From: Mesorhizobium xinjiangense
Lineage (GTDB): Bacteria > Pseudomonadota > Alphaproteobacteria > Rhizobiales > Rhizobiaceae
Direction: 5' to 3'
Assembly: GCF_009749525.1 (NCBI RefSeq)
Contig: NZ_WOAC01000009.1
Coordinates: forward strand, 1-64,000
Length of the DNA stretch: 64,000 nucleotides
Shown here: piece after piece, positions 60,371 through 64,000 of the stretch
Numbering within the stretch: the stretch's first letter is position 1
Layout of the letters: every line of letters starts with the position of its first letter
Made by a program: the position numbers and the translations under genes
The notes under the pieces: generated by a model
What the model was told of the DNA's origin: nothing
What the model saw: the letters and a program-made list of their open reading frames with translations, nothing else
Database searches by the model: none

Positions 60371-62017
60371 CTACCCGCTCGTGCCGCTCTGCCAGGCCTT
60401 CAGCGCCTCGTCGAACACCTTGTCTCCGGGAATGCCCTTTTCCATCGTGAACAACGCCCGCCGGCCCGACTTGTAAACGACCGGCACGTCGATCCAGTCC
60501 TGCCGGCGCATCTGCGTCATGTTGGCCTCGACCTCCGTCTCTCCGTTGTCGAGCGCGATCAGGAAGAAGCCGTCGGCGATCTTCGCCGGAATGCCGAGCA
60601 GCGGATTGCCGGTTGCCTCCTCGGAGCTTTTCATCGTCATGCGCAGCACATTGTCGATGCCACCGTCGGCGAAGCCTTCCGGGGCCAGGAAGATGAGCTC
60701 GACGATGTGGCTGGCCGGCAGCGATTCGTCGCCATTGCGCCGTATCGTCATGCGCAACTGCAGATCGCGGCCCGGAATGGTCACCTCGGCCCGGATTGCC
60801 GGCTCGGGCGGCAGATCTCCGCCCGGCGATTCCTGCACCAGCGACCAGACCACCGAGCCATTCTCGGCCGAGCCTTCGGCAACATTGGTGCGTTCCTCGT
60901 AGAATATCGCCTTTTGCCCGACGGGCACGCCGGCGGATGTGTCCGGCGCCGCGGATGGCTCGGAAGGCGTCGAGGCCGCAACGGACGTTCCCTCGCCGAT
61001 TGTCGCTTCCTCTCCTGCCCGACCCGCGTCGATCTCCGACCCGTCGGCCAGGAGCCGCTGCGTGAACTTCTCCGGCCCGTCGCTGGCCGCGCCTTCATCC
61101 TGCTGGTCGGCTTCCGGGGCGGTCCCTTCTGGCGTCGCCGGCGCGCTCTCCGGCTGCGCGCCGTCCTGGGCGGACCCCTCGTCGGGTTCGGCCGGCGGCG
61201 CGGCATCTTCCGTGTCACTGGGCGCGCCAGCGTCGTCGCCGGTGGCGCTATCCTGCTGCAGGCTGGCGACGAAATCGCCAAGGCTGTCCTTGTTGAGCCA
61301 GGCCGCATAGCCGCCGCCGGCAATGGCCAGCAGAACCAATGCAGCGATCACCCATCCGATCCGCGAGCGCCCCGGCGCGGCCGGCTCGTCGGCCGTAGTT
61401 TCAGGGCCGTTTTGCGTCTCCTGCGGCGCGGTGCCGTCGGCAGCGGCGATATCGACGGCCGCGGGCTCCTCCTCGGGCGGGATTGCCGCATCCTGCTCGG
61501 GCCAGTCCGACGCATCCACCAGCGGATCCGTCGCAGCATCGTCCGTAACTGCAAACTCGGCGCGGTCGTCCGTGGCGGCAAACTCGGCAGGATCGGTGGT
61601 TGCGCGCTCAGCGGCCGCCTCAGCGGCTTCAGCGGGATCGTCGTCCGGAACCGGCTTGAACCACGGCTCATGTCCGACCAGTTCCTGGTCGGCCACCGCT
61701 GCGGCCGCCGCATCGCCGTCATGCGCGCGATCGCTGGGCTTCGTCGTCGCCAGCTCGTGGAACAGTTCGTCGAGTTCGTTCAGCGGGTCCGAGGCGTCGG
61801 GCTGCGCCGGCGCATATTCGGCCTCGAGCGTCCGGATGGCGTCTTCGAGGGCCTGACGCTGGCGATCGGCAGCGGCCGGAGGCGGCGGCGGGTTGAGCGC
61901 CGCAAGCTTGGCCTCGATGGTGTTCCTGGCCTTCTGGTAAACCTTTTCGCGGATTTCGGGCGTTGTTTCGCCCAACCCGCCTATGGTTTTCCTCAAAACC
62001 GCTACGAAATCCGCCAT
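60371..62017 (-). CDS. Acidic single-pass membrane protein, conserved between rpoH and purA
   Basis: 548 residues, no recognised domain. Residues 1-85 contain a helical segment (MADFVAVLRKTIGGLGETTPEIREKVYQKARNTIEAKL). Residues about 90-215 are Ala/Asp/Glu-rich and probably disordered. A membrane helix is at about 222-245 (RIGWVIAALVLLAIAGGGYAAWL). A second acidic linker (about 250-350) leads to a compact C-terminal domain (about 355-548) with GQKAIFYEERT, GSVVWSLVQESPGGD, HIVELIFLAPEGFADGGIDNVLRMTMKSSEEATGNPLLGIPAKIADGFFLIAL. The C-terminal domain looks periplasmic. It is known from rhizobial genomes as a hypothetical; the role is unknown. Confidence 0.82.
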   Translation of the reverse strand: MADFVAVLRKTIGGLGETTPEIREKVYQKARNTIEAKLAALNPPPPPAAADRQRQALEDAIRTLEAEYAPAQPDASDPLNELDELFHELATTKPSDRAHDGDAAAAAVADQELVGHEPWFKPVPDDDPAEAAEAAAERATTDPAEFAATDDRAEFAVTDDAATDPLVDASDWPEQDAAIPPEEEPAAVDIAAADGTAPQETQNGPETTADEPAAPGRSRIGWVIAALVLLAIAGGGYAAWLNKDSLGDFVASLQQDSATGDDAGAPSDTEDAAPPAEPDEGSAQDGAQPESAPATPEGTAPEADQQDEGAASDGPEKFTQRLLADGSEIDAGRAGEEATIGEGTSVAASTPSEPSAAPDTSAGVPVGQKAIFYEERTNVAEGSAENGSVVWSLVQESPGGDLPPEPAIRAEVTIPGRDLQLRMTIRRNGDESLPASHIVELIFLAPEGFADGGIDNVLRMTMKSSEEATGNPLLGIPAKIADGFFLIALDNGETEVEANMTQMRRQDWIDVPVVYKSGRRALFTMEKGIPGDKVFDEALKAWQSGTSG

Positions 62018-62085
62018 TCGATGCCGACCTGCTTGTCCTTCTTGTGGCCGCGGCGAGGTTCCCCGCCAACTCCCTGTTTGTCAAA

Positions 62086-63384
62086 CTAATCTTGAAAGGG
62101 GTCCGTCACAAGTATGGTGTCGTCGCGCTCGGGACTGGTCGAAAGCAGCGCCACGGGCGCGCCGATCAATTCTTCCACGTGGCGGACATATTTGACCGCC
62201 TGGGCAGGCAGATCGGCCCAGCTGCGCGCGCCGGCCGTCGTCTCTTTCCATCCCTCGAGCGTCTCGTAGATCGGCTCGACGCGTGCCTGCGCGCTCTGGC
62301 TCGCCGGCAGATAGTCGATCTCCTTGCCGTCCAGCCTGTAGCCGGTGCAGATCCTGATCTCGTCGAGACCGTCGAGGACGTCGAGCTTGGTCAGCGCGAT
62401 GCCGTTGATGCCGTTGACGGCGACGGCCTGGCGCACCAGCACCGCGTCGAACCAGCCGCAACGACGCTTGCGGCCGGTGACCGTGCCGAATTCGCGGCCG
62501 CGCTCGCCGAGGAAGTTGCCGATCTCGTTGTCCTGTTCGGTCGGAAAGGGCCCCTCGCCGACACGCGTCGTATAGGCCTTGGTGATGCCGAGCACGTAAC
62601 CGATCGCGGCGGGGCCGACGCCGGAGCCGGTGGCCGCCTGGCCGGCGATCGTGTTGGAAGAGGTGACGAAGGGGTAGGTGCCGTGGTCGATGTCGAGCAA
62701 CGTGCCCTGCGCGCCTTCGAAGAGAATGCGCGAACCGGCGCGCCGCGCATCGTCGAGCACCTTCCAGACGCGGTCCATATAGGGCAGCACCTTGTCGGCG
62801 ACCGAGGTCAGCTCGGCCATGGCGTCGGCATGCGAGACTTCGGCGTGGCCGAGGCCGCGGCGCAGCGCGTTGTGATGGGTCAGCAGCCGGTCGACCTTGC
62901 CGGCGAGCGTCTCGGCATTGGCCAGATCCATGACCCGGATGGCGCGCCGGCCGACCTTGTCCTCATAGGCCGGGCCGATGCCGCGCCGCGTCGTGCCGAT
63001 CCTGGTGCCGGAATTGGAGGCGGCATCCTCGCGGAAACCGTCGAGTTCGCGGTGCAGGGAGAGGATCAATGCGGTGTTCTCGGCGATCCTCAGATTGTCG
63101 GGCGAGATGTCGACGCCAAGCTCGCGCAGCTTTTCGACCTCGGCCGCGAAGGCGTGCGGGTCGAATACGACGCCGTTGCCGATGATCGACAGCTTGCCCG
63201 GCCGCACCACGCCGGAGGGCAGCAGCGAGAGCTTGTAGACCTTGCCGTCGACGACCAGCGTATGGCCGGCATTGTGGCCACCCTGGAAGCGCACCACGAT
63301 TTCGGCGCGTTCCGACAGCCAGTCGACGATCTTGCCCTTGCCCTCATCGCCCCATTGCGAACCGACGACCACCACATTGGCCAT
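62086..63384 (-). CDS. purA: Adenylosuccinate synthetase
   Basis: 432 residues. The GTP-binding start [23 protein letters not shown] (1-23) has Asp13 and Lys16; NAGHTLV is at about 38-44; [18 protein letters not shown] at about 128-145; the IMP-binding [18 protein letters not shown] at about 230-248 and [11 protein letters not shown] near 305-315. It joins aspartate to IMP using GTP, the first step toward AMP, and is partnered by purH at 46 kb. Downstream is the membrane-protein gene (69-nt gap) with no clear terminator. Confidence 0.97.
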   Translation of the reverse strand: MANVVVVGSQWGDEGKGKIVDWLSERAEIVVRFQGGHNAGHTLVVDGKVYKLSLLPSGVVRPGKLSIIGNGVVFDPHAFAAEVEKLRELGVDISPDNLRIAENTALILSLHRELDGFREDAASNSGTRIGTTRRGIGPAYEDKVGRRAIRVMDLANAETLAGKVDRLLTHHNALRRGLGHAEVSHADAMAELTSVADKVLPYMDRVWKVLDDARRAGSRILFEGAQGTLLDIDHGTYPFVTSSNTIAGQAATGSGVGPAAIGYVLGITKAYTTRVGEGPFPTEQDNEIGNFLGERGREFGTVTGRKRRCGWFDAVLVRQAVAVNGINGIALTKLDVLDGLDEIRICTGYRLDGKEIDYLPASQSAQARVEPIYETLEGWKETTAGARSWADLPAQAVKYVRHVEELIGAPVALLSTSPERDDTILVTDPFQD

Positions 63385-63575
63385 GGATGACTTCCTCTAT
63401 CTGCAGGCCGGCCGACCATGTCGGCCGGCTGAATTGACAGGCCTCTATAGCGACCCAATGCGTCAAGTGCGACCTTTCTTTGGTCGATCAGGCCCAATTA
63501 ATTCTCGTATTGGCGACATTTACACATGGCGGCGAGACTTCTACTTGCGGCACCATACGCAATCCGGGGAAGCTC

Positions 63576-64000
63576 ATGAACCGCCAAGCCTATGTCCTGC
63601 TCATGCTGACAACGCTCATGTGGGGCGGCAATGCAGTCGCGGGCAAGCTTGCCGTCGGGCATGTCTCGCCCATGCTCCTGACGGCGGCCCGCTGGGGGTT
63701 TGCCTGCGTGGGGCTTAGTCTCATCGGATGGCGGCAGCTTGCGAAGGATTGGGCCGTCGTGCGCGCCCATATGCCGACGCTTGCGGGACTGGGCATTGTC
63801 GGCTTCTCGGCCTTCAACATCGCGCTTTATTCCGCCCTCAACTACACCACGGCCGTCAATGTCAGCATCGAGCAGGCCGGCATTCCGATGCTCATTTTCG
63901 CCGCCAATTTCATCTTCTTCCGGCTACGCGTCTCGGCCGGCCAGATCGTCGGCTTCTTCCTGTCGCTGGCCGGTATCGCACTGACCGCCAGCAACGGCGA
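63576..64000 (+). CDS. DMT/EamA family transporter, N-terminal part (runs off window)
   Basis: At least 141 residues from ATG 63576, with GGGGA 5 nt upstream. The EamA pattern starts MNRQAYVLLMLTTLMWGGNAVAGKLAV (1-27), with ARWGFACVGLSLIGWRQL (about 39-56), FNIALYSALNYTTAVNVSIEQAGIPMLIFAANFIFFRLRVSAGQIVGFFLSLAGIALTAS (about 80-140). Five helices are visible of the usual ten. It exports an amino acid or other small metabolite. The gene is divergent from purA and continues beyond the window. Confidence 0.9.
   Translation, partial: MNRQAYVLLMLTTLMWGGNAVAGKLAVGHVSPMLLTAARWGFACVGLSLIGWRQLAKDWAVVRAHMPTLAGLGIVGFSAFNIALYSALNYTTAVNVSIEQAGIPMLIFAANFIFFRLRVSAGQIVGFFLSLAGIALTASNG

Overview
The window is GC-rich chromosomal DNA of an alphaproteobacterium in the Hyphomicrobiales (Rhizobiales), most like the Mesorhizobium/Phyllobacteriaceae branch. 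The evidence is the gene set and order: tkt-gap-pgk with a class I aldolase; ZapA with a DUF4164 neighbour; a GapR-type DUF2312 protein; an RcdA-like DUF1465 protein; a roughly 1600-residue NAD-glutamate dehydrogenase; an rluD-rpoH-(membrane protein)-purA run; an alphaproteobacterial 6S RNA just upstream of 5-formyl-THF cyclo-ligase; and rhizobial intergenic palindromes. Placement is inferred from gene content only. Most of it is core genome, with a few small accessory insertions.

Layout. 1-0.3 kb: end of an IS5-family element. 0.4-2.5 kb: a YafY/WYL regulator with a VOC protein and a DJ-1/PfpI protein, whose two transcription units carry nearly identical palindromic operators. 2.5-6.4 kb: an SDR, propionyl-CoA synthetase and a frameshifted SGNH hydrolase. 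6.6-14.5 kb: central carbon metabolism (fbaB, pgk, gap, tkt) with a K+/H+ antiporter inside. 14.8-22.4 kb: cell division and nucleoid genes (DUF4164, zapA, gapR), a lipid-flippase-like DUF2156 protein, a VWA/MoxR pair split by a vapBC module and a GNAT, then ssrS-ygfA-ymdB-like. 22.4-34.8 kb: TerC, an MBL protein, yebC-SelW, rpmE, an ABC exporter, a PIN toxin-antitoxin pair, a nitroreductase, an FAD dehydrogenase, a MotA/ExbB plus OmpA envelope pair, hemolysin III and an inositol phosphatase. 34.8-42.3 kb: efp, Sel1-repeat protein, a thiE-like gene, two TSUP transporters, acyl-CoA synthetase, a divergent histidine phosphatase, a small RNA resembling suhB/MmgR, and an RcdA-like protein. 42.4-48 kb: ruvC, ruvA and ruvB separated by AbrB-type modules, then ybgC and purH. 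48-64 kb: MFS transporter, NAD-GDH, a CMD-type enzyme, LysE, a higBA module whose toxin is frameshifted, tRNA-Glu(CTC), VOC, rluD, rpoH, purA and the start of a DMT transporter.

The most notable signals are: (1) the ruvCAB locus is invaded twice by related AbrB modules with related palindromic operators; (2) an 8-bp tandem duplication breaks higB while higA stays intact; (3) two matching CTGACA-N6-TGTCAG operators define a small YafY regulon; (4) three hairpins with an exact 27-nt period lie in front of zapA; (5) a palindromic repeat family supplies or abuts stop codons; (6) there is a 6S RNA and a second small RNA; (7) an SGNH hydrolase has an apparent one-base frameshift. I found no CRISPR array, rRNA operon, prophage or large biosynthetic cluster. 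A wholly new multi-gene system is not evident. The least explained multi-gene unit is the MotA/ExbB-OmpA pair at 31-33 kb.
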